From positions 62,001 to 126,000 of the forward strand of contig NZ_JONM01000006.1 of NCBI RefSeq assembly GCF_000711875.1: 64,000 nt of DNA. The letters are read 5' to 3'. Positions 19,093 through 29,680 of the stretch are shown here, piece by piece. The notes below the pieces were generated by a model. It had not been told where the DNA came from. It did not search any database and saw only the letters and a program-made list of their open reading frames with translations. Every line of letters starts with the position of its first letter. The stretch's first letter is position 1. Origin of the DNA: Andreprevotia chitinilytica DSM 18519 (lineage in GTDB: Bacteria > Pseudomonadota > Gammaproteobacteria > Burkholderiales > Chitinibacteraceae). Position numbers and translations under genes: made by a program.

Positions 19093-20276
19093 TGGCCGTA
19101 TCCTCTAATCAACTGACGATTTTCATAGTCGATCCGCAGCAGCACGCCCAGCGCCAGCAGGTTCGCCACGATGCCGGAGCCGCCGAACGATAGCAGTGGC
19201 AGCGTCAGGCCCTTGGTCGGCAACACGCCCATGTTTACGCCGATGTTGATCACGCTTTGCACGCCAATCCAGATGGCGATGCCTTGGGCCACGAGCGCCT
19301 GATAGGCGCGGTCGAGCTTGGCGGCTTGCACGCCGATCATGAAGGCGCGGAACACGATAAAGGCGAACGCGGCCACGACGCCGGCCACGCCGATAAAGCC
19401 GAGTTCTTCGGCAATGATCGCCATCAGGAAGTCGGTATGCGCTTCCGGCAGGTAAGAAAGTTTCTCGACGCTGGCACCCAGGCCCACACCATGCAATTCG
19501 CCCCGGCCGAATGCGATCAGCGAGTGCGATAGCTGATAGCCCTTGCCATACGGGTCTTGCCACGGATCAAGGAAGCCGAGCACGCGGGCGCGGCGATACG
19601 GCGAGCTGGCGATCAGGCCGACAAAGCCGATGGCGAGGAACACGATCAGGCCGGCGAACAAGCGCCAGTTGAAGCCGCCAAGGAACAGCAGCCCCATGGT
19701 GATGGCGGTGATGACCGCGAATGCGCCGAAGTCCGGCTCCAGCAGCAGCAGGCCGCCGACCACCAGCATCACTACCAGCATGGGTAGCAGGCCCTTGGTG
19801 ATGCTTTCCATGAAGTCGCCGCCCATGAATGCGGCCTTGCGCACCGTGTAGTCGGCGGCGTAGATGCAAGCCACGAACTTCATCAGTTCGGACGGCTGCA
19901 GGTTGATCACGAACAGGCTCAGCCAGCGCTTGGAGCCGTTCACTTCCTTGCCGACGTGCGGCACCAGCACCAGCGTCAACAGGATGACGGCGAGGATGAA
20001 CAGGGTCGGCGCATATTGCTGCCATGCCTTGGTCGGCACCGTGAACGCGGCGAAGCCCGCCGCCAAGCCCACGGTGAGGAAGGCGGCGTGGCGGATCAGG
20101 AAGTAGGTGGCGCGGTAGCCGGAGCTCTTGTCCACTTCGGCCATCGCGATCGAGGCCGAGTACACCATCACCAAGCCAAAGGCGAGCAGCAGCAGCACGC
20201 ACCACAGCAGCGCCCGATCGTAGGGCTGCATGGTGGGGCGGGCGCGCTTGAGGGCCTGGTAGAAGAGCTGCTTCAC
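19089..20276 (-). CDS. ftsW: Peptidoglycan glycosyltransferase FtsW
   Basis: A 395-residue SEDS polymerase with about 10 membrane helices that polymerises septal glycan together with FtsI. Typical motifs are [46 protein letters not shown] and the C-terminal [10 protein letters not shown]. It overlaps murD and murG by 4 nt each, so it is translationally coupled in the operon. Confidence 0.96.
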   Translation of the reverse strand: MKQLFYQALKRARPTMQPYDRALLWCVLLLLAFGLVMVYSASIAMAEVDKSSGYRATYFLIRHAAFLTVGLAAGFAAFTVPTKAWQQYAPTLFILAVILLTLVLVPHVGKEVNGSKRWLSLFVINLQPSELMKFVACIYAADYTVRKAAFMGGDFMESITKGLLPMLVVMLVVGGLLLLEPDFGAFAVITAITMGLLFLGGFNWRLFAGLIVFLAIGFVGLIASSPYRRARVLGFLDPWQDPYGKGYQLSHSLIAFGRGELHGVGLGASVEKLSYLPEAHTDFLMAIIAEELGFIGVAGVVAAFAFIVFRAFMIGVQAAKLDRAYQALVAQGIAIWIGVQSVINIGVNMGVLPTKGLTLPLLSFGGSGIVANLLALGVLLRIDYENRQLIRGYGQ

Positions 20277-21664
20277 GCTGCCAGCTCCTTCACCGCTTTG
20301 ATGAATACTTCAGCGCGGTGATGATAGTTGCGGAACATGTCGAGGCTGGCGCAAGCCGGCGAGAGCAGCACCACATCACCGGCTTCGGCCAGATTCGCCG
20401 CCATCTGCACGGCCATTTCCAGCGTCGGCACTTGCAACACCGGCAGGAACGCTTCGTCTTCGTCGTTGGCGTCGACCAACTCGGATTGGGCATCGTTGAG
20501 CACTTCGGCGATCAGCGGGCCATCGCGGCCGATCAGGACGACGGCGCGGCAGATGCGCTCGCAAGCGGCAAGTAGTGGGCGGAAATCCTGGCCCTTGCCA
20601 TCGCCACCGGCGATCAGCACCACCGGCCGGGTCATGCCCTTAAGCGCGGCTTCGGTTGCGCCGACGTTGGTGCCTTTCGAGTCGTCGTAGTAGGCAATGC
20701 CGTTCACTTCAGCGACGAATTCGACCCGATGTGGCAAGCCCTTGAAGGACTTGAGCGCGCCGACCAATGGGCCGGTCGGCAGGCCGATGGCCTTGCACAA
20801 GGCAATCGCGGACAGCGCGTTGACGGCGTTATGCAAGCCAGCGAGCGGTAGTTCGGATGCTTTTAACAGCTCGAAATCGCCGAGCCGCAGGCTGACATCA
20901 TCGCCAACCGGCACGAGACCATATTCGCTGCCATTGCGCGGCGCATCCTGACCGAACCACGCCAAGTCACGGCCGGCTTGGGCCATGCCACGGCAATAGC
21001 CGTCTTCACGATTGAGCACCATCACGCCCAGACCGTTGAAAATGCGCGCCTTGGCCGCGGCGTAGCCCTTCATGCCGTCGTAGCGGTCGAGGTGGTCTTC
21101 GGAAACGTTGAGCACCGTCGCGGCGTGCGGCGTGAGCGAGTGGGTGGTTTCGAGCTGGAAGCTGGAGAGTTCGAGCACGAACACGTCAGCGTCCGGGCTT
21201 TGCGTCAGTGCATCGAGTACCGGCAGGCCGATATTGCCGGCGACGACGGTCTTGAGGCCGGCGGCTTCGCACATCTGGCCGACCATGGTGGTTACCGTGG
21301 ATTTGCCGTTGCTGCCGGTGATGGCGATGACTTTGGCCGCTTTTCCGGCCAGGGCGCGGGCGAGCAGCTCCACGTCGCCGGCATAGGGCACGCCACGTGC
21401 AATGGCGGCGGCGATGGCCGGCGTGGCAATGGGTACGCCGGGGCTGACCACCAAGAGGTCAGCGTCAGCGAAGGTGTTGGCGTCGAACGCACCGGCACGC
21501 ACCGCCACATCCGGCAACTCCGATTTCAGCGTATCGAGATTCGGCGGTGTAGCGCGGCTATCGGCCACGGTCACGCGCGCGCCTTGCTTCACCAGCCAGC
21601 GCGCGGCCGAAAGCCCGGTTTCCCCGAGGCCGACGACGATGATGTGTTGTCCCGCGTAACCCAT
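20273..21664 (-). CDS. murD: UDP-N-acetylmuramoyl-L-alanine--D-glutamate ligase MurD
   Basis: A 463-residue cytoplasmic ligase adding D-Glu. [13 protein letters not shown] starts the UDP-binding domain. [13 protein letters not shown] is the ATP loop at about 115-127. Further marks are [25 protein letters not shown] and DDSKGTN. Length is slightly above that of E. coli MurD. It begins 7 bp after the mraY stop and overlaps ftsW. Confidence 0.96.
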   Translation of the reverse strand: MGYAGQHIIVVGLGETGLSAARWLVKQGARVTVADSRATPPNLDTLKSELPDVAVRAGAFDANTFADADLLVVSPGVPIATPAIAAAIARGVPYAGDVELLARALAGKAAKVIAITGSNGKSTVTTMVGQMCEAAGLKTVVAGNIGLPVLDALTQSPDADVFVLELSSFQLETTHSLTPHAATVLNVSEDHLDRYDGMKGYAAAKARIFNGLGVMVLNREDGYCRGMAQAGRDLAWFGQDAPRNGSEYGLVPVGDDVSLRLGDFELLKASELPLAGLHNAVNALSAIALCKAIGLPTGPLVGALKSFKGLPHRVEFVAEVNGIAYYDDSKGTNVGATEAALKGMTRPVVLIAGGDGKGQDFRPLLAACERICRAVVLIGRDGPLIAEVLNDAQSELVDANDEDEAFLPVLQVPTLEMAVQMAANLAEAGDVVLLSPACASLDMFRNYHHRAEVFIKAVKELAA

Positions 21665-21670
21665 GATTCC

Positions 21671-22756
21671 TCAGCGCAACTTCAACGTGGCAAGACCGAA
21701 CAGCACCAGCAGCATGGTGATGATCCAGAACCGGACCACCACCTGCGTTTCCTTCCAGCCTTTCAGTTCGTAGTGGTGATGCAGCGGCGCCATGCGGAAC
21801 ACGCGCTTGCCGGTCATTTTGAAACTGGCGACCTGGATCATCACCGACAGCGCTTCGACCACGAACACGCCGCCCATGATGAACAGCACGATTTCCTGCC
21901 GGACCACCACGGCCACGATGCCAAGGCCCGCGCCGAGTGCCAGCGCGCCGACGTCGCCCATGAACACTTCGGCCGGATAGGCGTTGAACCAGAGGAATCC
22001 CAGCCCGGCCCCCGCCATTGCGGCGCAGAAGATCACCAGCTCACCTGCGCCCGGCACATGCGGTATGCCGAGGTAGGTGGCGAATTTCACGTTACCGGCC
22101 ACATAGGCAAAGATGCAGAACGCGCCGGAGACCAGCACGGTCGGCATGATGGCGAGGCCATCCAGCCCGTCGGTGAGGTTGACGGCGTTGCTGGTGCCGA
22201 CGATCACGAAATAGGTCAGCACGCAAAAGCCGATCGCCCCGAACGGATAAATGATTTCCTTGTAGAACGGGATGATGAAGCCGGTATGCGACGGCAACTG
22301 GCCGGCGTTCACCAGGAACAGGCCCGCGCCGATGGCGATGGCCGATTGCCAGAACATCTTGGCCTTGGCGGACAGGCCTTTCGGGTTCTTGAGCGCGACT
22401 TTCTTGTAGTCGTCGACGAAGCCGATGATGCCGGTCGCCATGGTGACGATCAGCACCAGCCACACGTACTTGTTGCGCAGGTCGCCCCACAGCAAGGTGG
22501 TCAGGCCGATCGACAGCAGGATCAGCGTGCCGCCCATGGTCGGCGTGCCGGCTTTGACGAGGTGTGTCTGCGGGCCATCGCTGCGTACGGCTTGGCCGAC
22601 CTTGAGTTCGGTCAGCTTCTTGATCACCCACGGGCCGAGCACCCACGAGATGCCCAGCGCAGTCATCGTGGCGAGCACGGCGCGCAGGGTGATGTAGTTG
22701 AAGACGTTGAAGGCGCGGATCGTTTCGCCTAGCCATTGCGTCAGGAGCAGCAGCAT
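21671..22756 (-). CDS. mraY: Phospho-N-acetylmuramoyl-pentapeptide transferase MraY
   Basis: A 361-residue integral membrane enzyme making lipid I from UDP-MurNAc-pentapeptide and undecaprenyl phosphate. Start 22756 (MLLLLTQWL) follows AAGGAGAGG; the frame extends upstream within murF. Catalytic motifs: DDYKK (about 115), [13 protein letters not shown] (about 187-199), and HHHYELKGW in the last cytoplasmic loop. Confidence 0.97.
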   Translation of the reverse strand: MLLLLTQWLGETIRAFNVFNYITLRAVLATMTALGISWVLGPWVIKKLTELKVGQAVRSDGPQTHLVKAGTPTMGGTLILLSIGLTTLLWGDLRNKYVWLVLIVTMATGIIGFVDDYKKVALKNPKGLSAKAKMFWQSAIAIGAGLFLVNAGQLPSHTGFIIPFYKEIIYPFGAIGFCVLTYFVIVGTSNAVNLTDGLDGLAIMPTVLVSGAFCIFAYVAGNVKFATYLGIPHVPGAGELVIFCAAMAGAGLGFLWFNAYPAEVFMGDVGALALGAGLGIVAVVVRQEIVLFIMGGVFVVEALSVMIQVASFKMTGKRVFRMAPLHHHYELKGWKETQVVVRFWIITMLLVLFGLATLKLR

Positions 22757-22757
22757 G

Positions 22758-24131
22758 TCAGGCCTCTCCTTGTGGCTGGCCGGATGCCAAAGCCTCGACG
22801 ACCCGTTCCATGCGCATGAAGCGGGAGCCTTTGACCAGCACGGTCGAATCGGCCGACAGGTTCGGGCGCAGTGCGGCGACCAGCGCCTCGACGCCGGCAA
22901 AGTGTTGGCCACGCGGCGGTTCGCCGTCGAAGGCTTCTGCGGCGAGCTTCATTTGCTCGCCCAGCGTGTACAGCGCGCCGACACCTTTTTCCTTGGCATA
23001 AACGCCGATTTCACGATGCAAGGCCGGACCATCGCTGCCGATCTCGCCGATGTCACCCAACACCAGCACGGTGTTGCCGCCGCAATTCACCAGCACGTCC
23101 ACCGCGGCTTTCATCGAATCCGGATTGGCGTTGTAGGTGTCGTCGATCAGCGTTGCGCCGTTGAAGGCGGTCTTGGTCTGCAAACGGCCTTTCACGCCGG
23201 TATAACTTTCCAGCGCAGCGGCAATGTCGCGCACCTCAAAGCCAAGCGCATAGCCGATGGCCGCAGCGGCAGTCGCGTTGCTGACGTTGTGTTTGCCCGG
23301 CACGCCGAGGCGCGTGTGGACGCCGCCCAGCGGAGTGGTGAGCACAAAACGGGTATCGACGCCGCCCAATTCAATGGCATGGCCGGCCACTTCCGCCGTG
23401 CGCAGGCCAAAGGTGATTTGCTTGTAGCCGTTGGCGATCTGGCCCCACAGCGAAGCAAATTCGTCGTCGGCGTTGATGATGGCGACGCCACCCGGTTTGA
23501 GCCCGGCGAAAATTTCGCCCTTGGCGCGTGCCACGCCTTCGACCGAGCCGAGCGATTCCAGGTGGGCGCTGCCGGCGTTGTTGACCAGTGCCACATCCGG
23601 CCGGACGAGGCGGGTCAGATAGTCGATTTCGCCAAAATGATTCATGCCCAGCTCGACCACCGCGTAGCGATGCTCCGGGCGGATCGACAGCAGCGTCAGA
23701 GGGACGCCGATGTGGTTGTTCAGGTTGCCACGCGTGGCCACGACGGCATCGGCGCCAACCTGGGCGGCTAGCACGGTGGCGGTCATTTCTTTCACGGTGG
23801 TCTTGCCGTTGCTGCCGGTGATGGCGACGACGGTCAGGTCGGTCTGCTTGTTGCGCCAGTATTGGCCGAGCTGGCCGAGCGCGGCGAGGGTGTCGGTCAC
23901 GATGATGCGCACGCCGGCACCGGTGCTTTCCGACAACACGGCGACTGCGCCCTGCGCCAAGGCTTGAGCGGCGAAGGCGTGGCCGTCGAAGTTCTCGCCG
24001 CGCAGGGCGACGAACAGGTCGCCGGGGCGGATGTCGCGGCTATCGGTGGTGACCCGTGAAAACGCGATGTCCCCGTTCCCGAGCAGTTGACCGGATACGG
24101 CAAGCGCGGCTTCACGCAGACTCAACATCAT
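22758..24131 (-). CDS. murF: UDP-MurNAc-tripeptide--D-Ala-D-Ala ligase MurF
   Basis: A 457-residue ligase completing the UDP-MurNAc-pentapeptide. The N-terminal domain has [29 protein letters not shown] is the ATP loop, [13 protein letters not shown] the metal region, and [11 protein letters not shown] the substrate motif. It overlaps murE by 4 nt and is one base from mraY. Confidence 0.97.
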   Translation of the reverse strand: MMLSLREAALAVSGQLLGNGDIAFSRVTTDSRDIRPGDLFVALRGENFDGHAFAAQALAQGAVAVLSESTGAGVRIIVTDTLAALGQLGQYWRNKQTDLTVVAITGSNGKTTVKEMTATVLAAQVGADAVVATRGNLNNHIGVPLTLLSIRPEHRYAVVELGMNHFGEIDYLTRLVRPDVALVNNAGSAHLESLGSVEGVARAKGEIFAGLKPGGVAIINADDEFASLWGQIANGYKQITFGLRTAEVAGHAIELGGVDTRFVLTTPLGGVHTRLGVPGKHNVSNATAAAAIGYALGFEVRDIAAALESYTGVKGRLQTKTAFNGATLIDDTYNANPDSMKAAVDVLVNCGGNTVLVLGDIGEIGSDGPALHREIGVYAKEKGVGALYTLGEQMKLAAEAFDGEPPRGQHFAGVEALVAALRPNLSADSTVLVKGSRFMRMERVVEALASGQPQGEA

Positions 24132-25609
24132 GCTTTTTTCCTTTGCAGCGCCTTTTGCGCTTGTTCGACGTCGTCAAAGTGGTGCCGGACGCCGGCAACT
24201 TCCTGATATTTCTCGTGGCCCTTACCGGCGATCAGCACCACGTCGTTCGGGCCGGCCAAGGCAATCGCATCGGCAATCGCGTCGCGGCGATCCGATTCGA
24301 TGGTGTAGTTGTCGGTGCCGGTGCCCGGTACGCCACGCACACCCTTCACGATGTCGAGAATGATGTCGCGCGGGTTTTCCGAGCGCGGGTTGTCGCTGGT
24401 GATCACCACGGAATCGGCAAGCCGGCAGGCGATTTCGCCCATGATCGGGCGTTTGCCCGGATCACGGTCGCCGCCGCAGCCAAACACGCAGTAGAGCCGG
24501 GTGCCCTGCGGCATCGCCGCCTTGAGCGTCAGCAGCACTTTTTCCAGCGCATCGGGCGTGTGGGCGTAATCGACCACAACCACGGGTTTGCCTTCGCCGC
24601 CGATGCGCTGCATGCGCCCCGGTGCGGATTCGATCTGTTCCAGCGCTGCTACGGCTGCGGCCAGCGGCACATCCGCGGCGATCAGCGTGGCAAGGCAGGC
24701 GAGCAGGTTGTAGGCGTTGAACTGGCCGACCAGCTTGGAGCGGATCGTGATCTCGCCGAGCGGTGTGGCGACGTCGAGCTTGAGGCCGGCAAGGTCGTTG
24801 GCGATGCGCAGGGCGCGCACGTCGCCGCCGGTGATGCCGTAGCTCAGCACGCGTGGCGCAGTTGTTTTGCCGATGAGGGTCTGGCCGAAGGCATCGTCGG
24901 CGTTGATGACGGCGACTTGCAGGCCTTCCCAGTCGAACAGCTTGGCTTTTGCCGCGCCATAACTGTCCATGTCACCGTGATAGTCGAGATGATCACGGGT
25001 CAGGTTGGTGAAGATCGCGACATTGAATGTCGCGCCGTTGGCGCGATCCTGCGCCAAACCGTGCGATGACACTTCCATCGCAACATGGCTTGCGCCTTCA
25101 TCGCGGAACTGTGCCAACCAGCCTTGCAAGGCCAGCGGGTCGAGCGTGGTGTGGGTCGATTCTTCCAGTGCGCCATAAAGGCCGTTACCCAGCGTACCCA
25201 AGACGCCGGCCTTGTGGCCGAGCTGGGTGAACGCCTGACCGAGCCAGTTGGCGATCGAGGTCTTGCCGTTGGTGCCCGTCACGCCAACGACAAACAGTGC
25301 CTGGGATGGATCGCCGAGCAGATGGCTGGCCACGATACCGGCCTGCGCGCGCAATTGCGGCACGGCGAGGTTGGGCACGGTCCAGACCGGATTCCACTTG
25401 AAGTCTTCGGCTTCCCAGATCACGGCGCTGGCACCGGCCACGATGGCGGCATCGATATAAGTGCGGCCATCGGCGTATTCGCCCTGGAAGGCCAGGAATA
25501 CGTCGCCGGGCTGCACCTTGCGGCTGTCGCTGGTAAAACGACGACCGGCTGCCAACGCATCGATGGCAGCCAGATCAAGTTTGGGAAGGATCAAGCGCTT
25601 CGGCTTCAT
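24128..25609 (-). CDS. murE: UDP-MurNAc-L-Ala-D-Glu--meso-diaminopimelate ligase MurE
   Basis: A 493-residue ligase adding the third stem residue. TSDSRKVQPGDVFLAF, the ATP loop GTNGKTSIANWL and SSHGLAQDR are present. The specificity motif is DNPR (TSDNPRSENP near residue 405), which marks meso-diaminopimelate rather than lysine, consistent with a Gram-negative wall. It abuts ftsI (TAG then ATG) and overlaps murF. Confidence 0.97.
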   Translation of the reverse strand: MKPKRLILPKLDLAAIDALAAGRRFTSDSRKVQPGDVFLAFQGEYADGRTYIDAAIVAGASAVIWEAEDFKWNPVWTVPNLAVPQLRAQAGIVASHLLGDPSQALFVVGVTGTNGKTSIANWLGQAFTQLGHKAGVLGTLGNGLYGALEESTHTTLDPLALQGWLAQFRDEGASHVAMEVSSHGLAQDRANGATFNVAIFTNLTRDHLDYHGDMDSYGAAKAKLFDWEGLQVAVINADDAFGQTLIGKTTAPRVLSYGITGGDVRALRIANDLAGLKLDVATPLGEITIRSKLVGQFNAYNLLACLATLIAADVPLAAAVAALEQIESAPGRMQRIGGEGKPVVVVDYAHTPDALEKVLLTLKAAMPQGTRLYCVFGCGGDRDPGKRPIMGEIACRLADSVVITSDNPRSENPRDIILDIVKGVRGVPGTGTDNYTIESDRRDAIADAIALAGPNDVVLIAGKGHEKYQEVAGVRHHFDDVEQAQKALQRKKA

Positions 25610-27493
25610 CTAGGTTTCTTCCTTCACGTCTTCGTCCTCAGTCGGGCCGGGCAAGAGGATGCTGGTGGTGGGGGCGTCGGGCGGTACACCCAACAAGCGC
25701 AGGCTACCGGCGACCACATTGGCGAATACTGGGGCGGACACCATGCCGCCGTAGTAGCTTTTCTCGACACTGGGTTCGTCGATCATCACGGCGATGATCA
25801 GACGGGGATCGGACACTGGCGCGAAGCCGACGAAGGAGGCGACGTATTTGCGTTCGCCATAGCCGCCGGCCGTTTGTTTGAGGGCGGTGCCGGTCTTGCC
25901 GGCGATGCGGTAGCCGACGACTTGCGCCCGGGTGGCAGTACCGCCGGGCTGAGTGACTTTTTCCAGCATGCCGCGCACTTCCTGGGCCAGTTCAGCCGGA
26001 ATGATCTGTTTGCCCGGCAGCGGGGCGATCTGCTTGGTGAAGGTGATCGGGCGGAGTTGGCCGTCGGTGGCGAAGATCTGATACGCCTTGGCCATTTGCA
26101 CCAGGCTGACCGAGATACCGTAGCCATAGCCGATGGTGGCTTGTTCGATCGGATACCAGGTCTTCCACGGGCGCAGGCGACCGTAGGCTTCGCCGGGGAA
26201 GCCGGTTTGCGGCTGCTGGCCGAAGCCCACCGAGTTGAGCATGGTCCACTGCACTTCACGCGGCATGGTCAGCGCGACCTTGGCCGCGCCGATGTTGCTC
26301 GACTTCACCAGAATGCCTTCCGGGGTCAGCGTGCCGTAGTTATGCGTGTCCTTGATCACATAGCCCGCCATCGGCAACTGACCGCCCGTGGTGAACGACG
26401 AGGTGTCCTTGATCGAGCCGGAGTTGAGCGCTGCCGAAATGGTGAACGGCTTCATGGTCGAGCCGGGTTCATACAGATCGGTGAGCGCACGGTTGCGCTT
26501 GCGGGCGGCGTCGATCTTGTTGCGGCTGTTCGGGTTGTAGGACGGGGCGTTGGCGAGCGCCAGCACTTCGCCGGTGCGCGCATCGAGCACGACGATGCCG
26601 CCGCCGGCTGCGTGGTAAGCCTCGACCTGCGCCTTGAGTTCGCGATAGGCCAGATACTGGATACGACTGTCGATTGACAGTGACAGCGTTTCGCCATCGC
26701 GCGGCGGCACGATGGTCGAGATGTCTTCGACGATGTAGCCACGGCGGTCGCGGATCACCGTGCGGCTGCCGGCCTTGCCTTCCAGCATGGCGTTCTTGGT
26801 CAGCTCGAAGCCTTCCTGGCCGCGCCCGTCGATGTCGGTGTAGCCGACGATATGGGCCATCACTTCGCCGGCCGGGTAATAGCGGCGGTATTCAGTCTGC
26901 GAATAGATGCCGGGGATGTTGAGCGCCATGACAGCCTTGGCGTCGTCAGGCGTCATCTGGCGCTTGAGCCAGACGAAATCGGGCAGCTTGGCATCCGGCT
27001 TGTCGGTCTTGCGGGTGTCGCCGAGCTTGCCGGCCAACTCGTCCGTGGGCATGCCGAGCGCCTTGGCGAGCTTGGCGATTTCAGCGCGTGATACCGGCAC
27101 CGGGTCTTTCTCGTTGGCGGGTTCCCAGTCTTCCGGGCGGGTCTGATCACCGGTCAAGAGCTTGATGCCGCGCGGGCTGGCCCAGATCGATTGCACCGGG
27201 GTGGAGATGGCTAGTGGTTCGCCATTGCGGTCGGTGATCTTGCCGCGGTCAGCCTCCAGCCGGAGCGTGCGGGTGTAGCGCGCATCGCCCTGTTCTTGCA
27301 GGAAGCCTTCGTTATAGGTTTGCAGGTATAGGCCGCGCACCAGCAGCGCCCCGAACAGCGAGAGCAGACCGGCGATCAGCAGCCAGACGCGCCAGCGCTC
27401 CAGCTTGAGCTGCTGCACGTACCGTTGCCGGCCGCCTGGGGGGCTGGCCGGACGCGTCGTCGAGGGGGCTGTGGAAAAACGCTTCATCCTCAT
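25610..27493 (-). CDS. ftsI: Septal transpeptidase FtsI (PBP3)
   Basis: A class B penicillin-binding protein, 627 residues if started at 27493, where ATGA overlaps the ftsL stop; a second ATG lies two codons on, and the frame is open far upstream. One membrane helix (about 35-55) is followed by the PBP dimerisation domain. The transpeptidase domain has the STMK active serine in EPGSTMKPFTI, SSN in KSSNIGAAK, and KTGT in AGKTGTALKQ. It cross-links septal peptidoglycan with FtsW. A disordered cytoplasmic N-terminus (TAPSTTRPASPPGG) is visible. Confidence 0.95.
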   Translation of the reverse strand: MRMKRFSTAPSTTRPASPPGGRQRYVQQLKLERWRVWLLIAGLLSLFGALLVRGLYLQTYNEGFLQEQGDARYTRTLRLEADRGKITDRNGEPLAISTPVQSIWASPRGIKLLTGDQTRPEDWEPANEKDPVPVSRAEIAKLAKALGMPTDELAGKLGDTRKTDKPDAKLPDFVWLKRQMTPDDAKAVMALNIPGIYSQTEYRRYYPAGEVMAHIVGYTDIDGRGQEGFELTKNAMLEGKAGSRTVIRDRRGYIVEDISTIVPPRDGETLSLSIDSRIQYLAYRELKAQVEAYHAAGGGIVVLDARTGEVLALANAPSYNPNSRNKIDAARKRNRALTDLYEPGSTMKPFTISAALNSGSIKDTSSFTTGGQLPMAGYVIKDTHNYGTLTPEGILVKSSNIGAAKVALTMPREVQWTMLNSVGFGQQPQTGFPGEAYGRLRPWKTWYPIEQATIGYGYGISVSLVQMAKAYQIFATDGQLRPITFTKQIAPLPGKQIIPAELAQEVRGMLEKVTQPGGTATRAQVVGYRIAGKTGTALKQTAGGYGERKYVASFVGFAPVSDPRLIIAVMIDEPSVEKSYYGGMVSAPVFANVVAGSLRLLGVPPDAPTTSILLPGPTEDEDVKEET

Positions 27494-27789
27494 TCCGACG
27501 TCACGGTAGGTTTGGCCACGGCTTGCCCATGCGGCAGGATGGCTTGGGTGCGGTTGGCGCCCGGCAATTGCATGCCAAGCCGCTTGGTCGCCTCGGATTC
27601 GATGCGCGAATGCATCGCCCAGGTGCTTTGTTCGAGCTGCAGCTGACCCCATTCGACGTCGAGCTGCCGTGCCGATTGCGCTTCTTTCTGCAGCTCGCCA
27701 TAGAGCTTGCGCGCCTTGTGCTGGCTGGTGACGACCGACAGTGCGCACAGCACGAGAATGCCCAGCAGCAGCAGATTGAGGCGCGTCAT
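27490..27789 (-). CDS. ftsL: Cell division protein FtsL
   Basis: A 99-residue bitopic divisome protein. One helix (about residues 3-22) is followed by a periplasmic leucine-zipper-like coiled coil ([20 protein letters not shown] and on) that pairs with FtsB. Sequence is poorly conserved in the family, so position between rsmH and ftsI is a main argument. Both neighbours overlap it by 4 nt. Confidence 0.92.
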   Translation of the reverse strand: MTRLNLLLLGILVLCALSVVTSQHKARKLYGELQKEAQSARQLDVEWGQLQLEQSTWAMHSRIESEATKRLGMQLPGANRTQAILPHGQAVAKPTVTSE

Positions 27790-28715
27790 GCCGCAGCCCC
27801 AGTGCGTTCGGCCACACGCAGGATGGCGCTACGCGCGCGCGGGTTCGCCGCGACTTCGTCGCTGCTGGCGCGCACGGGCTTGCCAACCGGTTTGAGTGGT
27901 GGCTCCGGGATATCGGCTGCGCGCACCGGTAGCCGATCCGGCAGATCGTTCTTGCTGGCATCCTGAATGAAGCGCTTGACGATGCGATCTTCGAGCGAAT
28001 GGAAGGCGATAACGCTTAGACGCCCGCCGGGTGCCAGCAGTTTCAGGGCTTGCGGCAGAATTACCGCGAGCTCCTCAAGCTCCCGATTGATGAAAATCCG
28101 TACAGCTTGGAAGGTACGCGTCGCCGGGTCCTGGCCCGGCTCACGGGTGCGGACGGCCGTTGCCACGACCGTGGCAAGTTCCCTTGTAGTGGTGAATGGC
28201 CGCTCGTCCCGACGCGCAACAATCGCTGCTGCAACCTGTTTAGCAAACCGTTCTTCGCCGTAGTCACGCACTACCTCCGCTATGTCTTTTTCTTCCGCCT
28301 GGTTGAGCCATTCGGCGGCAGTCATGCCGCGCGTGGTGTCCATGCGCATGTCGAGCGGGGCATCAAATCGGAAACTGAAGCCCCGGCTGGCATCGTCGAG
28401 CTGCGGCGATGAAACGCCGAGGTCCAGCAGCAGCCCGTCGATGTGTTGGATGCCAAGGCCGGCAAGGGCCGTGGCGAGTGTCTGGAACCCGTCGTGCACG
28501 ATGGTGAAGCGCGGGTCGTCGATGCTTTCGGCCTCGGCAATCGCGGCCAGGTCCTTGTCGAACGACACCAGCCGGCCATTCGGGCCGAGCCTGGAGAGGA
28601 TGAGACGCGAGTGACCGCCGCGGCCAAAGGTGCCGTCGACATATAAACCGTCGGGATTGATTGCCAGTGCGTCGACCGCCTCGTGGAGCAGGACGGTGCG
28701 ATGTTCGAAGTTCAC
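27786..28715 (-). CDS. rsmH: 16S rRNA m4C1402 methyltransferase RsmH (MraW)
   Basis: A 309-residue SAM-dependent enzyme that N4-methylates cytidine 1402 of 16S r[16 protein letters not shown] and [15 protein letters not shown] form the SAM-binding start, [10 protein letters not shown] the catalytic region, and [21 protein letters not shown] the C-terminal signature. Second gene of the dcw cluster, 4-nt overlap with mraZ. Confidence 0.97.
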   Translation of the reverse strand: MNFEHRTVLLHEAVDALAINPDGLYVDGTFGRGGHSRLILSRLGPNGRLVSFDKDLAAIAEAESIDDPRFTIVHDGFQTLATALAGLGIQHIDGLLLDLGVSSPQLDDASRGFSFRFDAPLDMRMDTTRGMTAAEWLNQAEEKDIAEVVRDYGEERFAKQVAAAIVARRDERPFTTTRELATVVATAVRTREPGQDPATRTFQAVRIFINRELEELAVILPQALKLLAPGGRLSVIAFHSLEDRIVKRFIQDASKNDLPDRLPVRAADIPEPPLKPVGKPVRASSDEVAANPRARSAILRVAERTGAAA

Positions 28716-29143
28716 AGCACCACACCTTCCATCAATTGCTCGCGATCCTCATCGGTGATCGCCAGCACCGAGAGGTCTTTCTCGGTCCACTTGGTTTCGT
28801 CCCACAGCTCGAATTTGTTGCCGATGTCGACGAAGGCAATCGTCTTTTCCAAACCGGTGAGCTGGCGCAAGCGCTGCGGCACGAGAATGCGGCCGGCGGC
28901 GTCCATTTCCAGTTCTTCGGCATTACCGACCACGAAGCGGCGCAATTGGGTTTGCGCGCCAGAGAGTTGATTGAGCCGGTCGCGAACCGGCAGCCAGTCA
29001 GGCTCTGCATAGAGCAGCAGGCAACCGGCGGGGTCGATGGTGAGGACGAGGCGGCCGGCACTCTTTGCGGACAGCAGTTCGCGATGCTTGGCCGGAATCG
29101 CCAAACGCCCCTTGCTGTCCAGATTGAGAGTTGCCACGCCCAT
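28712..29143 (-). CDS. mraZ: Transcriptional regulator MraZ
   Basis: A 143-residue AbrB-like DNA-binding protein with two SpoVT/AbrB-type repeats ([19 protein letters not shown] and [19 protein letters not shown], each with the DxxGR core). It forms rings and represses its own operon by binding direct TGGGN repeats; four such repeats are found just upstream. First gene of the dcw cluster. Confidence 0.97.
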   Translation of the reverse strand: MGVATLNLDSKGRLAIPAKHRELLSAKSAGRLVLTIDPAGCLLLYAEPDWLPVRDRLNQLSGAQTQLRRFVVGNAEELEMDAAGRILVPQRLRQLTGLEKTIAFVDIGNKFELWDETKWTEKDLSVLAITDEDREQLMEGVVL

Positions 29144-29173
29144 GCGTCAAACCACCTTTGTTCGGGAGAAATA

Positions 29174-29208
29174 ATCCACTTTTACCCACTTTCCCCCACT
29201 GCACCCCA
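29174..29208 (-). promoter_or_regulatory. MraZ box: four TGGGN direct repeats at 10-bp spacing
   Basis: Read on the minus strand, TGGGG (29204-29208), TGGGG (29194-29198), TGGGT (29184-29188) and TGGAT (29174-29178) recur exactly every 10 bp. This matches the known MraZ operator. The array starts at the -10 hexamer and covers the predicted transcript start, so MraZ should block its own promoter. Confidence 0.9.
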
Positions 29209-29236
29209 CTATAGAGCAAATAAAAAACCGCCACAA
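29208..29236 (-). promoter_or_regulatory. Promoter of the dcw operon (mraZ)
   Basis: On the minus strand a -35 TTGTGG (29231-29236) and a -10 TATAGT (29208-29213) are separated by 17 bp, directly upstream of the MraZ boxes. Good match to sigma70 spacing. Confidence 0.7.
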
Positions 29237-29247
29237 GAGGCGGTTTT
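29224..29247. terminator. Symmetric terminator-like hairpin overlapping the mraZ promoter
   Basis: Perfect 9-bp stem AAAACCGCC / GGCGGTTTT with 6-nt loop ACAAGA, T-rich on both strands. No gene feeds into it from either side, since the flanking genes are divergent. It may insulate the two promoters; it also contains the -35 region of mraZ. Confidence 0.6.
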
Positions 29248-29341
29248 GGGAAAACTGTTTTGATACAATCACTTAGCTCGCAAATGCTTTCATTTGCCGC
29301 AAAAAAATAAATCTCAATGAAATGAGAGGGGAATCGTCAAT

Positions 29342-29377
29342 ACTTAAAGTAACACTTTAAGTGTGATGGCGATCACG
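29342..29377. promoter_or_regulatory. Perfect palindrome next to a CRP-like half-site pair
   Basis: ACTTAAAGT-AAC-ACTTTAAGT (29342-29362) is a perfect 9-bp inverted repeat. It runs straight into TGTGATGGCGATCACG (29362-29377), which fits the TGTGA-N6-TCACA pattern of CRP-type regulators except for the last base. Both lie in the divergent region between mraZ and the msrP-side genes. Confidence 0.5.
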
Positions 29378-29432
29378 CTGCCGATTCCCATCTCACTACC
29401 CCGCCGCATCTATTCAGACTGCCCAATTCCCC

Positions 29433-29600
29433 ATGATTGCCAAATTATTGCGCTTGCTGCCGTGGCTTTTGCTGGGCTGGTTGTTATGGCGCGCGATTTC
29501 GTCGCAAACCCGTAGCAATATCGATTACGGCATCCGTGTGGCTGCAGTTGTACTGCTGACCAGTGCTGCCGGTGCACTGGCGTGGCATCTTTTACGTTAA
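29433..29600 (+). CDS. Small membrane protein of 55 residues upstream of msrP, unknown
   Basis: ATG at 29433 to TAA at 29600 encodes two hydrophobic segments (about residues 5-22, and 36-54 with [15 protein letters not shown]) around a polar [11 protein letters not shown] loop. The two-helix pattern and position between a regulatory region and msrP make it a plausible gene. There is no clear Shine-Dalgarno site, and I do not recognise a family. Confidence 0.5.
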   Translation: MIAKLLRLLPWLLLGWLLWRAISSQTRSNIDYGIRVAAVVLLTSAAGALAWHLLR

Positions 29601-29680
29601 GCGTTGTCATATCTCGTTCGTTGTTCCGACTACAACTGGTAAGAAGGCGCGCATCGCGCCTCACCCCGAGGAATGCCGCC

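Noticed and set aside
12066-25069. Long plus-strand open frames opposite ftsZ, murC, murG, murD/mraY and murE
   Set aside because: They mirror real minus-strand genes and have His/Arg-rich, low-complexity translations typical of antisense frames in GC-rich DNA.
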